64,000 bases of DNA from Glaciecola sp. 33A (GTDB taxonomy: Bacteria > Pseudomonadota > Gammaproteobacteria > Enterobacterales > Alteromonadaceae), in the NCBI RefSeq assembly GCF_002836745.1, contig NZ_PJAR01000024.1:451174-515173 (forward strand). The letters run 5' to 3'. Made by a program: the position numbers and the translations under genes. Each line of letters begins with the position of its first letter. Position 1 is the first letter of the stretch. The notes under the pieces were generated by a model that was given only the letters and a program-made list of their open reading frames with translations, ran no database searches and was not told the DNA's origin. Of this stretch, positions 1 through 8,708 are shown piece after piece.

Positions 1-140
1 TAAAAGGCCTTACGTGCTAAATGTAGCATTACCGTTGAATCTTTGCCAATTGAATAAAACATACACGGATTATCAAACCCAGCAGCAACCTCGCGCATAA
101 TATGGATAGCTTCTGCTTCTAACAATTTAAGGTGGGCCAT
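1..140 (-). CDS. cysD: Sulfate adenylyltransferase small subunit, N-terminal part (cut by window edge)
   Basis: The minus strand reads from an ATG at 140 off the left edge, giving about 46 residues beginning [18 protein letters not shown]. The stretch [19 protein letters not shown] is the PP-loop-type nucleotide-binding start (SxGKDS) of CysD. With CysN, CysD forms ATP sulfurylase, which activates sulfate to adenosine phosphosulfate in cytoplasmic sulfate assimilation. An AGGAAT sequence lies just upstream of the ATG. Only the N-terminus is visible, so completeness and the neighbouring cysN cannot be judged. A PAPS reductase would also carry a PP-loop, but the [11 protein letters not shown] lead-in fits CysD. 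Confidence 0.88.
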   Translation of the reverse strand, partial: MAHLKLLEAEAIHIMREVAAGFDNPCMFYSIGKDSTVMLHLARKAF

Positions 141-300
141 GGAATTCCTTTATTCATACGATTTCGAGCATTGATAATTCAAGAATTTATAATAAATTTA
201 AGTGCAGAATAAGTGTAATTTGCACTTTTGATAAGTCGTCATTTATGTTGTTGTTACTTAGGTTTTTGTGATGCAAGAGATTTAGGTGGCGCTTCGCTGT

Positions 301-325
301 CAGGTGTCAAATAGGTGCCTGACAC
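301..325. repeat. Short imperfect inverted repeat in the cysD upstream region
   Basis: In the gene-free stretch 141-393, GTGTCA and TGACAC face each other across 10 bases at about 304-325. The sequence around it (AGGTGCCTGACAC) resembles short dispersed motifs seen in related marine genomes, but I could not confirm other copies here. Nothing else is evident in this stretch apart from an AT-rich presumed promoter region for cysD and the following gene. Confidence 0.3.
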
Positions 326-393
326 TAAACTGTCGTCGTTTTTAAGTTTAATTAATGTCATTCTGAGCCCTGTTAATAATTAGGAGAAATAAA

Positions 394-792
394 ATGATAA
401 ATAATAAAGTCACTTACAAAGAAAAGATATTCCCATACTGGCGCACTAAATTTATTAGCTATTTTGATATTGGTGAATATACAGTAAAGATTGATTTGTC
501 GACGCTGACGGCCAGAGAAAGTGTTTATGTCGATAACGTATTAGTGTCGAAAAAGCGAAACTTAGGACAACATTCCATACATAGTTTTTTTATTGATGAC
601 AACAAGTATGAGCTTTTAGTGGACATTAAAAATTCATTTAAGGGTCCTATCGATATAACTTTGCGAAGTAAGGGTATTGATATTGACGGCGATCATTGGG
701 TATTTCCTTCGGCCCGCCCGGGTCTGATCACTGGCTTATTGTTTGCTGCGATCGGTTTCTTTAGCGCTATTATTTTTAATACACTTTTGTAA
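394..792 (+). CDS. Hypothetical protein with one C-terminal membrane segment
   Basis: This 132-residue protein is of no family I recognise. Residues 1-105 are soluble and rich in beta-type sequence. Residues about 109-131 (GLITGLLFAAIGFFSAIIF) form a single transmembrane helix ending almost at the C-terminus, so the protein is probably tail-anchored with its N-terminal domain in the cytoplasm. The ATG at 394 has a good AGGAG site 8 bases upstream. The stop is 12 bases before the next gene, a short XRE regulator that also ends in a membrane helix, so the two are probably co-transcribed. A membrane-associated partner of that regulator is a guess from position and architecture. Confidence 0.7.
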   Translation: MINNKVTYKEKIFPYWRTKFISYFDIGEYTVKIDLSTLTARESVYVDNVLVSKKRNLGQHSIHSFFIDDNKYELLVDIKNSFKGPIDITLRSKGIDIDGDHWVFPSARPGLITGLLFAAIGFFSAIIFNTLL

Positions 793-804
793 GGCTGATG
801 GTCA

Positions 805-1113
805 ATGGATTTAAATTCGACTAAAATTAGAGAGATAAGAACGAGTAAAGGTTGGACTCAACAGCAACTTGCTGAAATAAGTGATTTGAGCCTACGAACG
901 ATCCAGCGTGTTGAAGTTCAAGGTCTTGGCTCGTTAGAAACCAGTAAGTCATTAGCTGCTGCATTTGAAGTAGAAAGAGATCTACTGTTAACAGCAATTA
1001 ATAACCCGACAAAAGACAAAGGACCATCCAAAAGAATAAATACTTACTTTCTCTTGTTGAGTTTTATGGCTGGCTCGCTTATCGGTGCAATGGGCTTATG
1101 GTTAATCACTTGA
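805..1113 (+). CDS. XRE-family transcriptional regulator with C-terminal membrane anchor
   Basis: This 102-residue protein has a Cro/CI-type helix-turn-helix at residues about 5-60 (IREIRTSKGWTQQQLAEISD, then the recognition helix LSLRTIQRVE). A basic linker follows, then one transmembrane helix at about 79-101 (YFLLLSFMAGSLIGAMGLWL). This layout suggests a DNA-binding domain held at the inner membrane. It sits 12 bases after the gene for another single-pass membrane protein and probably shares its transcript. The DNA-binding assignment is firm. The target and signal are unknown, and autoregulation of the pair is only a plausible guess. Confidence 0.8.
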   Translation: MDLNSTKIREIRTSKGWTQQQLAEISDLSLRTIQRVEVQGLGSLETSKSLAAAFEVERDLLLTAINNPTKDKGPSKRINTYFLLLSFMAGSLIGAMGLWLIT

Positions 1114-1157
1114 TCGCTTATTAAATAAGCATATTTCAATCTACAACGTTCTATCGC

Positions 1158-1418
1158 TTACCTCAGTAATTCATGATCGGCGGGCAATTTACTACTGATC
1201 CACATAACTAAGCGATGTTTTAAACTAGCCAAATCCTCTTTATCCTCAGGTAAAGGGGGGATTAACTTGTCATGTACTAAGAGCCGATACAAACTTTCAA
1301 TTTTTTGTTTTGCTGAATCATTCGGTGAAAAGGCTTTGTAGCCTCGTTTGACAGCGTAGCCTTCAGCAACTGTAAGCGCTTTTTTTAGCAGCGCACTTTC
1401 ATTTTTGATTTTTTTCAT
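1158..1418 (-). CDS. DUF5062-like small protein
   Basis: This is an 86-residue, largely helical, cytoplasmic protein with no signal peptide or membrane segment. The pattern KNESALLKKALTVAEGYAVKRGY, then DSAKQKIESLYRLLVHDKLI and a C-terminal LPADHELL, matches my memory of the DUF5062 family of marine gammaproteobacteria, whose function is unknown. The start is an ATG at 1418 followed by a lysine-rich N-terminus. The gene stands alone, convergent with the XRE regulator. The family name is from recall and unverified. That it is a real gene is likely because the whole length is amphipathic and stop-free. Confidence 0.6.
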   Translation of the reverse strand: MKKIKNESALLKKALTVAEGYAVKRGYKAFSPNDSAKQKIESLYRLLVHDKLIPPLPEDKEDLASLKHRLVMWISSKLPADHELLR

Positions 1419-1808
1419 TTATTACCATCTCAATAGGTATATCGAAGGTTGCAGCCAAAAAGAATAAACGCTATACCAGAACTATGCAATAGATGCAGAT
1501 TTTTACCAGTTTATGTCTAGGTCTATACATGAGCTTAGAACGATATTTTGGGCAATTATTTAACCGTTTATAGACTAAACCAGCGAGCTGTATTTTGTTG
1601 TTTATGGCAGCCTTATTACTATTAGATCAGGGTAGCAGAGGAGTCAGAATACTGAAGGGGAATATCACTCTTTGCTAAGCCCATATGTTGTCAAAAAGAG
1701 ACTTGTATTAGCTATCCAAAGTACTAAAAAATTATTTTTTAAAATCACTATCTAATTTAAAAAAGTGGAGTAAAATCCGCAAATTATCACCTTCTCAGTC
1801 TATTTTTA
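1419..1808. other. Gene-free region between DUF5062-like gene and CDF transporter
   Basis: This AT-rich stretch is about 390 bases long. I see no open frame, RNA gene or strong hairpin. It presumably holds the promoters of the two divergent flanking genes. Confidence 0.5.
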
Positions 1809-2729
1809 ATGATCATCGGTTTTCACGAGAAAAAGGAAAAGCGCCTATTAACACTGTCTTTTTACGTCGCTGGATTATTTGTTTTTGTCGCTTTAGGCTT
1901 TGCACTTATTACCCATTCTGGTGCGATCCTTTTTGACGGTATCTATTCCCTTATTGCTTTTTTCATGGCTTTGCTAACGCTCAAAGTGGCTAACCTTGTG
2001 CAGATGCCCGACGACGACCGATTCCACTTTGGCTATACCGCCATCGAACCCACTCTGAATCTATTTAAGTCATTAATTATCATTGCCACTTGTTTGTACG
2101 CTGTTGTCGGGTCTATAACTAGCTTATTAACAGGGGGCAATTCAGCTGAGTACGGACTGGCGATGATTTATGGTGCTATTGCAACCATCGGCTGTTTTGC
2201 AATATCTGCTTATATGAAGCATCAAAGCAGTAGTTTGCGTTCGGACTTGGTTGGCGTTGATGCGCGTACTTGGTTTGTGGATGGCGTACTCAGCATATCG
2301 ATCCTACTAGGTTTTGCCCTTGCTTACTTTATTGAACAAACGCGCTTTTCGGCATACGCCCCTCTTGTCGACCCAATATTACTTATTTTATTGGGTACAG
2401 CGATTTTACCTATACCCGGAAAAATTATGCTCGATAGCTTAAAAGAAGTCATTAATAAAGCGCCGCCTGAGGCTGTTACTGCAGTTATTGAGAAAAAACT
2501 TAAGCAAACGCTTGTCGCTGTGACTTATGAACATGTTGAAGTGCGAATAAGCAAACGCGGAAGAGATCTGTATATATTGGTGCATATCATAGTCGATGAG
2601 TCATTTTCAGTCGCCACTATTAGTGAACTCGATGACATTCGTATCAGTTGCGAAGCCGCAATGCGTGAGTGGGACCCTTCGATTATTATGGATATATTGT
2701 TTATTAAAGATGCCAGGTTGGCAGGGTAG
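1809..2729 (+). CDS. Cation diffusion facilitator (CDF) family transporter
   Basis: This 306-residue inner-membrane protein exports divalent cations (typically Zn, Fe, Mn or Co) in exchange for protons. About five to six transmembrane segments span residues 12-215. The aspartate in FDGIYSL in TM2 and the segment DDDRFHFGY resemble the metal-site region of the family, and D/R residues in the fifth helix segment (DARTWFVDG) fit the second half-site. The C-terminal 90 residues form the cytoplasmic ferredoxin-like domain. The length is normal. The ATG at 1809 has no convincing ribosome-binding site, so the start is uncertain by a few codons. The gene stands alone and its metal cannot be inferred. 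Confidence 0.85.
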   Translation: MIIGFHEKKEKRLLTLSFYVAGLFVFVALGFALITHSGAILFDGIYSLIAFFMALLTLKVANLVQMPDDDRFHFGYTAIEPTLNLFKSLIIIATCLYAVVGSITSLLTGGNSAEYGLAMIYGAIATIGCFAISAYMKHQSSSLRSDLVGVDARTWFVDGVLSISILLGFALAYFIEQTRFSAYAPLVDPILLILLGTAILPIPGKIMLDSLKEVINKAPPEAVTAVIEKKLKQTLVAVTYEHVEVRISKRGRDLYILVHIIVDESFSVATISELDDIRISCEAAMREWDPSIIMDILFIKDARLAG

Positions 2730-2862
2730 GCTAGATAAATTGATGTAACACCTTCTTAATATCATGCCTGAAGATAAACCCGTTGACGTACTTATTTAGT
2801 CTATTGCTAAGACTAACTCGTGTGTGTAATCTACTTGATTCCTTCTGCTACATTAGATACGC

Positions 2863-4422
2863 ATGTACAAACGTAAACTTTTTTACTTCGGCCTCACCAC
2901 TGCTTTTATTCTATTTATCGCACTCATTAGCACTGCCATATCGGCGCATTTAACGCGCGGCAATTTGCAGCAAAGTAACATTGCGCAATCGTTGCTGGTT
3001 GAGCATGAAAAGCTGTCGAGTATTTCATATCGATTATTCAAGCAACTTACCGACGAAATAATATTTGGACGCAATGCTAATCAAGCATACGTTAGAAAAA
3101 AGCAAAAAGTGATTCAAGAATCACTGGAGCAAATTAGGCAGCTGGAGCTAGAGCAGCGTAAAGCGTTGGGCGTATCTTTTACGCAAGGTAGTGTTGAGGA
3201 TACCGATGAATTAGTGCGTCTAATAGATGAGATCATTGCCGAATTTGAAGCGGTTGTGATCAGTAATAATCAGGCTCCACTTAGCCAGCAAGAACAACTT
3301 CGTCGTTTGCTCGAGGTCACCATTGATGACCAGTTTAGAGAAGCGATTAATTCAGCCGTTGCTCGTCAAAGCCGCGTGGTGGCTGCAATCAATGCTCGAA
3401 TTGATACCTTGAATACCACTATTGTGTGGTTTACTGTAGGCCTAGGTGCGTTGTCGCTACCACTCATACTGTATGGCTGTTATTGGCTTTTTAATCAGCT
3501 ATATCAGCCATTGATTTTAATTGGTAATGCTACCAATGCCATTGCTTCAGGGAATTATGGGCAGCCTATATCGGTTAAATTGGACGATGAATTTGAGGAA
3601 CTAGCAGCGTCGATAAATCAACTTGCGCGACGCCTTCAAGAGCATGAAAATAATGAAACTGCTTTACGCAAACAACTCGAATTGGAGGTCAAACAGCGTA
3701 CCAGCGAACTGACTGATGCGAACCTACAATTGACCAAAATTGACTCCCGCCGTCGTCAGTTTATCGCTGATGTTTCGCATGAGTTACGCACACCGTTGAC
3801 GATCATTAGAGGAGAAGCGCAAGTTACTCTCAGAATGCAGTCTGCGTCAGTCGAAGACTTTAACCAAACCTTAGTTTCTATACTAGAACAAGCGGTGAAC
3901 CTGAGCCGATTAGTGGATGATTTATTATTGTTAACTCGTGCGGAAATGAACCAACTTAATTTAGACATGGCCCCAGTCCAAATTATGCCAATGCTCGAGT
4001 CAGAAGTCAGTAAGTGGGAAAAGCATGATGTGAACCGCAGTATTTTATTAGTCTCGGCAAATGAGTCAACTAAGGCAATTGCGATGATAGACAAACAACG
4101 CATTGGTCAAGTGCTGTCTATTTTACTTGATAATGCGACAAAATATTCAAAATCAAATCAACCGATAGAAATAGCATTAGGGAAGACGGATACATTTATT
4201 ACTATTTCCATCAAAGATTCAGGTGAAGGTATTTCAGCTGCTGAAATAGATAATATATTTGAACGTTTTGTTCGCTTTAGTAAACATAATGAGGGCTTAG
4301 GTTTAGGTTTACCTATTGCAAAGGTCATAGTCGAAGCTCATGGCGGCCGAATTTCTGTTGAGTCATCACCAGGACAGGGCTCCACATTCTCAGTCATATT
4401 ACCGATTGGAAAGTTGTTATGA
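2863..4422 (+). CDS. Membrane sensor histidine kinase (HAMP-HisKA-HATPase)
   Basis: This 519-residue sensor kinase has TM1 at about 7-28, an approximately 160-residue periplasmic sensor region of helical character, TM2 at about 186-210, a HAMP linker to about 262, a coiled coil, then HisKA with the phospho-acceptor His306 in DVSHELRTPLTIIRGE. A HATPase domain follows, with the N-box LLDNATKYS and G-box GLGLGLPIAKVIV. The stop codon overlaps the start of the following response regulator (ATGA at 4419-4422), so the two form one translationally coupled system. The stimulus is not evident from the sensor region. Confidence 0.93.
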   Translation: MYKRKLFYFGLTTAFILFIALISTAISAHLTRGNLQQSNIAQSLLVEHEKLSSISYRLFKQLTDEIIFGRNANQAYVRKKQKVIQESLEQIRQLELEQRKALGVSFTQGSVEDTDELVRLIDEIIAEFEAVVISNNQAPLSQQEQLRRLLEVTIDDQFREAINSAVARQSRVVAAINARIDTLNTTIVWFTVGLGALSLPLILYGCYWLFNQLYQPLILIGNATNAIASGNYGQPISVKLDDEFEELAASINQLARRLQEHENNETALRKQLELEVKQRTSELTDANLQLTKIDSRRRQFIADVSHELRTPLTIIRGEAQVTLRMQSASVEDFNQTLVSILEQAVNLSRLVDDLLLLTRAEMNQLNLDMAPVQIMPMLESEVSKWEKHDVNRSILLVSANESTKAIAMIDKQRIGQVLSILLDNATKYSKSNQPIEIALGKTDTFITISIKDSGEGISAAEIDNIFERFVRFSKHNEGLGLGLPIAKVIVEAHGGRISVESSPGQGSTFSVILPIGKLL

Positions 4423-5096
4423 AGATCCTACTAGCAGATGACGAAAAGCCACTCCTTAATTTCTTAGCACGCGGTTTGCGAGCTGAAGGCTATGAATGCA
4501 CTTGTTTAAATGAACTGCATGAAGTGCTGCCATTTATTAAAAAACATATGCCACCAGTAGTTGTGCTCGATAGGTTGTTTGGTTCTCAAGATAGTTTGTC
4601 GATTATTGACTCAATCAAGACTTTACCAAGCCCGCCCATGGTGCTTATGCTAACTGCGTTGGATGAAGTGTCTGAACGAGTCAAGGGCTTGGAAATGGGA
4701 GCTGACGACTATCTTTGTAAACCCTTCGATTTTGATGAATTACTGGCTCGTATTTCAGCCTTAAGAAGGCGAATGAGTGCACCACAGCAAGTCAATCAAA
4801 ACAACATCAAAATGGGAGGCTTAGAGTTAGCATTGCAAGAGAGAATTGTTTTTCTCAATGGAGAGGAATTAGCGTTAACCAAAATCGAATTTGAGTTGTT
4901 ATTATATTTTGCAGAGAACCAAAATAAAGTGCTTTCGCGAGAACGCATATTAAGCCGTATTTGGCAGACATACAGCGACCCTAATACCAATATTATCGAT
5001 GTATACGTCAGTAGACTGAGGAAGAAATTAGAAAGAGAGCCGCAGCTCTCTATACAAACATTGCGCGGTAATGGTTACCGTTTAGCATTAAAGTAG
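4419..5096 (+). CDS. OmpR-family response regulator
   Basis: This 225-residue DNA-binding response regulator is the partner of the overlapping kinase gene. The receiver domain (1-118) has the acidic pair DD at 7-8, the phospho-acceptor Asp51 in VVVLDRLFG, and the conserved KPF lysine in LCKPFDFDELLARI. The winged-helix output domain (about 130-225) carries the typical LTKIEFELLLYF and IDVYVSRLRKKLE segments. The phospho-acceptor is followed by RLFG rather than the more usual LMLPG, as in some divergent OmpR members. The target genes are unknown. The next gene is convergent. Confidence 0.93.
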   Translation: MKILLADDEKPLLNFLARGLRAEGYECTCLNELHEVLPFIKKHMPPVVVLDRLFGSQDSLSIIDSIKTLPSPPMVLMLTALDEVSERVKGLEMGADDYLCKPFDFDELLARISALRRRMSAPQQVNQNNIKMGGLELALQERIVFLNGEELALTKIEFELLLYFAENQNKVLSRERILSRIWQTYSDPNTNIIDVYVSRLRKKLEREPQLSIQTLRGNGYRLALK

Positions 5097-5122
5097 TGCG
5101 AACTATCTGCAGTAGTTCGCAC
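5096..5122. terminator. Hairpin between convergent genes
   Basis: A perfect 10-base stem (GTGCGAACTA at 5096-5105, TAGTTCGCAC at 5113-5122) with a 7-base loop begins on the last base of the response regulator stop codon. It lies between convergent genes and is probably a two-way transcription stop, although no good U-tract follows on either strand. Confidence 0.5.
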
Positions 5123-5129
5123 CTATATC

Positions 5130-6020
5130 TTAGTTAATAATAGGTGATAGTAGCTTAGGGTTTCGCACTAAATTACGTACACCATGCGCATGGCCCTCTT
5201 TGAACACGTTGTCATCACACCACTCACTAACACTGTTGATATCGACAACAGCCACTTGTGGTCTGACACTCCAACTTACTTGCAAAGGTGATGCTTTCTC
5301 ATTGTATGCTGGACCCGTGGTTGATCCTAAATACTGAATTGGTGCGCCCATATTAGTCGGCACATTTGGCGCTTGGTAATAACCGTCTACTTGAGTCACT
5401 TCTGCTAATTCACTGAAGTCCATTGCGTTTGTATCGTTAGCAAGCACAATCACTTGACCTTCAACTCGTAAACCTGGATTCATTGTACTTTCAGCTAAAC
5501 AAGCACCGAGTGTTGGACCTGGTGCAACTTGTGCAGAAGAATATACAAAATGTACTTCCAAGGTATCACCAGATTGCAAAGCGTCGCCTTTAGCTGCACA
5601 CACCTGGTTGCTGACTGGCTTCATTTGTGCAGCCGACAATTTACCGTTGTATACATAACCTGTGTTGGTACCTTTGCCGTCCCCGTTGCCAGCGTAAGTA
5701 GTAAAATCCCCGCCTTTATGCTCTGCATTTTTGTGAAAATGAATGTTGCATAGGTTAAGATCACTGCGCTCGGGAGCCGTTCCAAAACGACGTGAATTAG
5801 TCCCCGCTTTTTGGCCGATATCACGTGGTGACTGTGGACCAAAACCTTGAGCGTCTGTATTTTTTTCAAGGGTATCGCGTTGCTCAGAAACAACATTGTC
5901 TGCCACGGATTTGGCACTGGCTGCACTAGCACATAAAACCAGTGTTGCAAGTGCAATAGCAATTACGCTCTTTTGAGTAGAGCTTCTTTTACGAATAGCT
6001 GTCTTATTAAAAGCCTTCAT
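5130..6020 (-). CDS. Delta-class carbonic anhydrase-like exported protein
   Basis: The frame is open further upstream, but I place the start at the ATG at 6020 because a GAGG site lies 8 bases before it and the resulting 296 residues begin with a clean signal peptide (basic start, hydrophobic VIAIALATLVLCASAASA). The mature part has GFGPQSPRDIG and then LCNIHFHKNAEHKGGDF, matching what I recall of the zinc-ligand region of delta carbonic anhydrases. That family was first described in diatoms and is also annotated in marine bacteria. The predicted role is periplasmic hydration of CO2. Several cysteines may form disulfides. The gene stands alone, convergent with the two-component system. The assignment rests on remembered motifs. 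Confidence 0.72.
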   Translation of the reverse strand: MKAFNKTAIRKRSSTQKSVIAIALATLVLCASAASAKSVADNVVSEQRDTLEKNTDAQGFGPQSPRDIGQKAGTNSRRFGTAPERSDLNLCNIHFHKNAEHKGGDFTTYAGNGDGKGTNTGYVYNGKLSAAQMKPVSNQVCAAKGDALQSGDTLEVHFVYSSAQVAPGPTLGACLAESTMNPGLRVEGQVIVLANDTNAMDFSELAEVTQVDGYYQAPNVPTNMGAPIQYLGSTTGPAYNEKASPLQVSWSVRPQVAVVDINSVSEWCDDNVFKEGHAHGVRNLVRNPKLLSPIIN

Positions 6021-6196
6021 TTTTATTCCTCTATGTAAAGCTTTGAACAGTGAATGTAAAAATTGATTGTGCACCTTAAGTGTAAATCATGCTTACTTCG
6101 TGTTCATTGTCTTTAAGGTTGTGTTACCGACATGGACATCCATCACGACAACATTATTTAGCGATTATTTTAGTGTATATTTACTAATCTACTGAA

Positions 6197-6868
6197 TTAA
6201 AACCGATAGCCAACAGCAACGGTGTAAACCCATGGATCGATTTCGATGGATTCAATGCTGCCTTGTGCACCGTTAAGATTAAAACTTGCTTCGGTGTCAA
6301 TATCTATCCAGCGAATTGAGGCATTAACGAACCATTCTTCATCTACCATATAGTCTGCACCTAGTTGTGCAGCCAAGCCAAATGAGTTATCTAATGATAA
6401 GTCTTGCAATCCAATGGCTGCATTTTGAGAAGTAAATTGTTCGTCAAAAAATAGGGTGTAGTTTAAACCAACACCTGCATATGGCTTCAAGACGCTGTTA
6501 CCAGTATCGAAATAGTAGTTAACGCTTATCGTGGGTGGTAAATGTGTCACTTCAGCAAGCTGATTACCGGTATCCAACGGATTGGGTAAACCAAAGTTCA
6601 CATCATGCTTAAATGGGGTCGCGGCCAGCACTTCAATATTAATGTTGTCTGTCATGAAGTAGGCGAAATTAAGTCCTAGTTGGGTGTTGTTGCCGACACC
6701 AACATTAACCCCAAGATCGCTACCTGCAATGATGTTGGATGAAGATTCATTGGGGCTCACTGTTGCTAGGCCTCCTCTAACAAGTATGTCGCCTTTTTCA
6801 AAAGCAAAAGCGGTCTGGGACACAACTAACGTGGCGAGCGCCAAAATAACAGCACTTGGTTTTTTCAT
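6197..6868 (-). CDS. OmpW-family outer membrane protein
   Basis: This 223-residue beta-barrel uses the ATG at 6868, from which a signal peptide begins (MKKPSAVILALATLVVSQTAFA). The frame runs a dozen codons further upstream but without reason. The mature protein starts FEKGDILVRGGLATVSPNES, typical of OmpW, contains KPYAGVGLNYTLFF, and ends in an aromatic VYTVAVGYRF, the usual signal for outer membrane insertion. OmpW proteins are small eight-stranded channels for hydrophobic compounds, often responsive to oxygen, iron or salt. A 13-base tandem repeat lies upstream, between this gene and the preceding one on the same strand. Confidence 0.92.
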   Translation of the reverse strand: MKKPSAVILALATLVVSQTAFAFEKGDILVRGGLATVSPNESSSNIIAGSDLGVNVGVGNNTQLGLNFAYFMTDNINIEVLAATPFKHDVNFGLPNPLDTGNQLAEVTHLPPTISVNYYFDTGNSVLKPYAGVGLNYTLFFDEQFTSQNAAIGLQDLSLDNSFGLAAQLGADYMVDEEWFVNASIRWIDIDTEASFNLNGAQGSIESIEIDPWVYTVAVGYRF

Positions 6869-7003
6869 AATGCACCTGTAATAGTTAAAGTTCAGAGTAC
6901 ACATTCTATTGGAAGTATCTAAAAAAGACGTTGCGGGAATATTAAAATTAGATTAAAAATGGTGCTGCGTCTTTTTATTATGAAGCTTGACGCCGGATAC
7001 TCC

Positions 7004-7081
7004 AGGAGAGAGAAGTAGGAGAGAGAAGTAGGAGAGAGAAGTAGGAGAGAGAAGTAGGAGAGAGAAGTAGGAGAGAGAAGT
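7004..7081. repeat. 13-base tandem repeat, six perfect copies
   Basis: The unit AGGAGAGAGAAGT occurs six times head to tail without a mismatch, followed by a partial copy up to 7088. It is a purine tract on the plus strand and lies between the stop of the amidohydrolase gene (7122) and the start of ompW (6868), both on the minus strand. A stop-free frame crossing it is low-complexity serine/leucine sequence and is not a gene. Confidence 0.97.
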
Positions 7082-7121
7082 AGGAAGTCTTCTATTAAAT
7101 GGAAACTTCCATGCAGGCCGT

Positions 7122-8399
7122 TTATTTTTTATAAACAAGGCCATCTTTCATGACAAACTGAACGTTTTCTAAGACTGAAATGTTCTCCAATGGATTGCCT
7201 TTCACGGCAATGATGTCGGCTAAATATCCTACTTTGATTTGCCCAAGAGCAGTGTCTTGTTTTAGTAGTCTTGCACTATTAATAGTTGCCGCTTGTATTG
7301 CTTGTAAAGGTGTCATACCAAATCGAACCATGCGCGAAAATTGCTTACCGTTATCGCCATGAGGATAAATAGCGGCATCAGAGCCAAAAACCATCTTAAC
7401 GCCTGCCTCTACCGCTTTTGTGAAGCTATCACGCTGCGCTTTTGATACTACTTTTTCCTTATTGATGTTTTCTTCTGGAACACCATTGGCCTCACCAAAG
7501 GCAAGCGTATATTCTGTATTATAGATATCGCATGAGAAGTAAGTGCCCATTTTAATAGCTAGTTCAATTGCTTCTTCATCTAGAAAACTGCAATGTTCTA
7601 TCGAATCGATGCCAGCACGAATAGCGGCCTTAATACCGTTAGTGCCATGTGCGTGCGCAGCCGCTATCAATCCGCGCATGTGCGCTTCTTCTACCGCAGC
7701 TCTAATTTCTTCTTCGGTTAGTTGTTGAATGCCAACTTTCGTGCCTTTGGAGAATACGCCACCGGTTGCACAAACCTTAATAGTATTCGCTCCGTATTTG
7801 ATGTTTTCACGGACTTTTGCTCTTACTGCCCAGGGCCCATCGGCGACGCCTGTGGATTTACTGCGTGCTTCAGGAGGTGAGAAATTATCGTCACAATGAC
7901 CGCCTGTGACCCCAATTGAATAGCCAGCTGCCCATATTCTTGGGCCTGGTATTTCACCCGCATTAATGCCATCTCTAACTGCAATAACCGAATAACCTTT
8001 GGCGCCTAAATTTCTGACCGTAGTAAAACCAGCCATGAGTGTTATTTCTGCATTTTTAACTGCTTTGACCGTTACTCGCGGTATTGAATTTCCTTTAGCG
8101 GCTAAAAAGTTGTCCGCTGCATCGCTCGTTAAATGAACATGCATATCCATTAAGCCGGGTACTAATGTCATTCCTTTTAGGTCAATTACAGTTGCATCAG
8201 CTGGATTGATACTGCCCTGGGGACCGACTCGAATAATTTTATTATTCTCAACTAGCACTGCTACATTGTCGACTATTGCGCCACTTGAAACGTCGAGTAA
8301 TGCATCAGCATTAATTAATGTTTGCTGGGCAAATGCTCGGTTGCTGAGTATGCTTAAAAAAGTAAAAGCCATAAACCAGTAAAAACTGCTTGTTTTCAT
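7122..8399 (-). CDS. Exported metal-dependent amidohydrolase
   Basis: This 425-residue protein has a signal peptide (about residues 1-24, ending in RAFAQ) and an amidohydrolase-1 TIM barrel. Metal-site features are the HxH pair at His87 and His89 in GLMDMHVHL, the lysine region TIKVCATGG, HAHG and IEHCS histidines, and an aspartate in VFGSDAAIYPHG. These fit the imidazolonepropionase/Xaa-Pro-dipeptidase-like branch of exported amidohydrolases, which cleave peptide-like or cyclic amide bonds. The substrate is unknown. The gene stands alone upstream of ompW on the same strand, separated by the tandem repeat. Confidence 0.87.
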   Translation of the reverse strand: MKTSSFYWFMAFTFLSILSNRAFAQQTLINADALLDVSSGAIVDNVAVLVENNKIIRVGPQGSINPADATVIDLKGMTLVPGLMDMHVHLTSDAADNFLAAKGNSIPRVTVKAVKNAEITLMAGFTTVRNLGAKGYSVIAVRDGINAGEIPGPRIWAAGYSIGVTGGHCDDNFSPPEARSKSTGVADGPWAVRAKVRENIKYGANTIKVCATGGVFSKGTKVGIQQLTEEEIRAAVEEAHMRGLIAAAHAHGTNGIKAAIRAGIDSIEHCSFLDEEAIELAIKMGTYFSCDIYNTEYTLAFGEANGVPEENINKEKVVSKAQRDSFTKAVEAGVKMVFGSDAAIYPHGDNGKQFSRMVRFGMTPLQAIQAATINSARLLKQDTALGQIKVGYLADIIAVKGNPLENISVLENVQFVMKDGLVYKK

Positions 8400-8708
8400 T
8401 TGAATTCCTGATCGACTGAGTTGGACACCAGCGTGTCTTAGTTACGTAAACACTATAAGACAATAGTAGTAAATGGCAAACAAAAAAATCTTCACAATTA
8501 AGCTGGAGTGGGCGGGCTTGCTCACGTTGCTCGTTAAGTTTGATTTTCAGCTTTTTGACTAACCATTAAAAGCAACGCTCTGCTGGTTGCGATAATCATA
8601 CTTAAGCCCTATTCTTTTTTATCATTGGCATATTGGTGTCATCATGACGTATTACCAAAAAGCCACCAACGGTTAATTAACTCCTCAATGTTAAGGCGAA
8701 TAACGATT
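8400..8708. other. Gene-free divergent promoter region
   Basis: About 309 bases lie between the divergent amidohydrolase and AcuI-like genes. The downstream frame is open from 8625, but the first part does not look like coding sequence. I see no hairpin or repeat here. Confidence 0.5.

Noticed and set aside
6953-7144. Stop-free frame over the tandem repeat on the minus strand
   Set aside because: Its sequence is the translated 13-base repeat (Ser/Leu/Tyr low complexity), with no ribosome site or family likeness.
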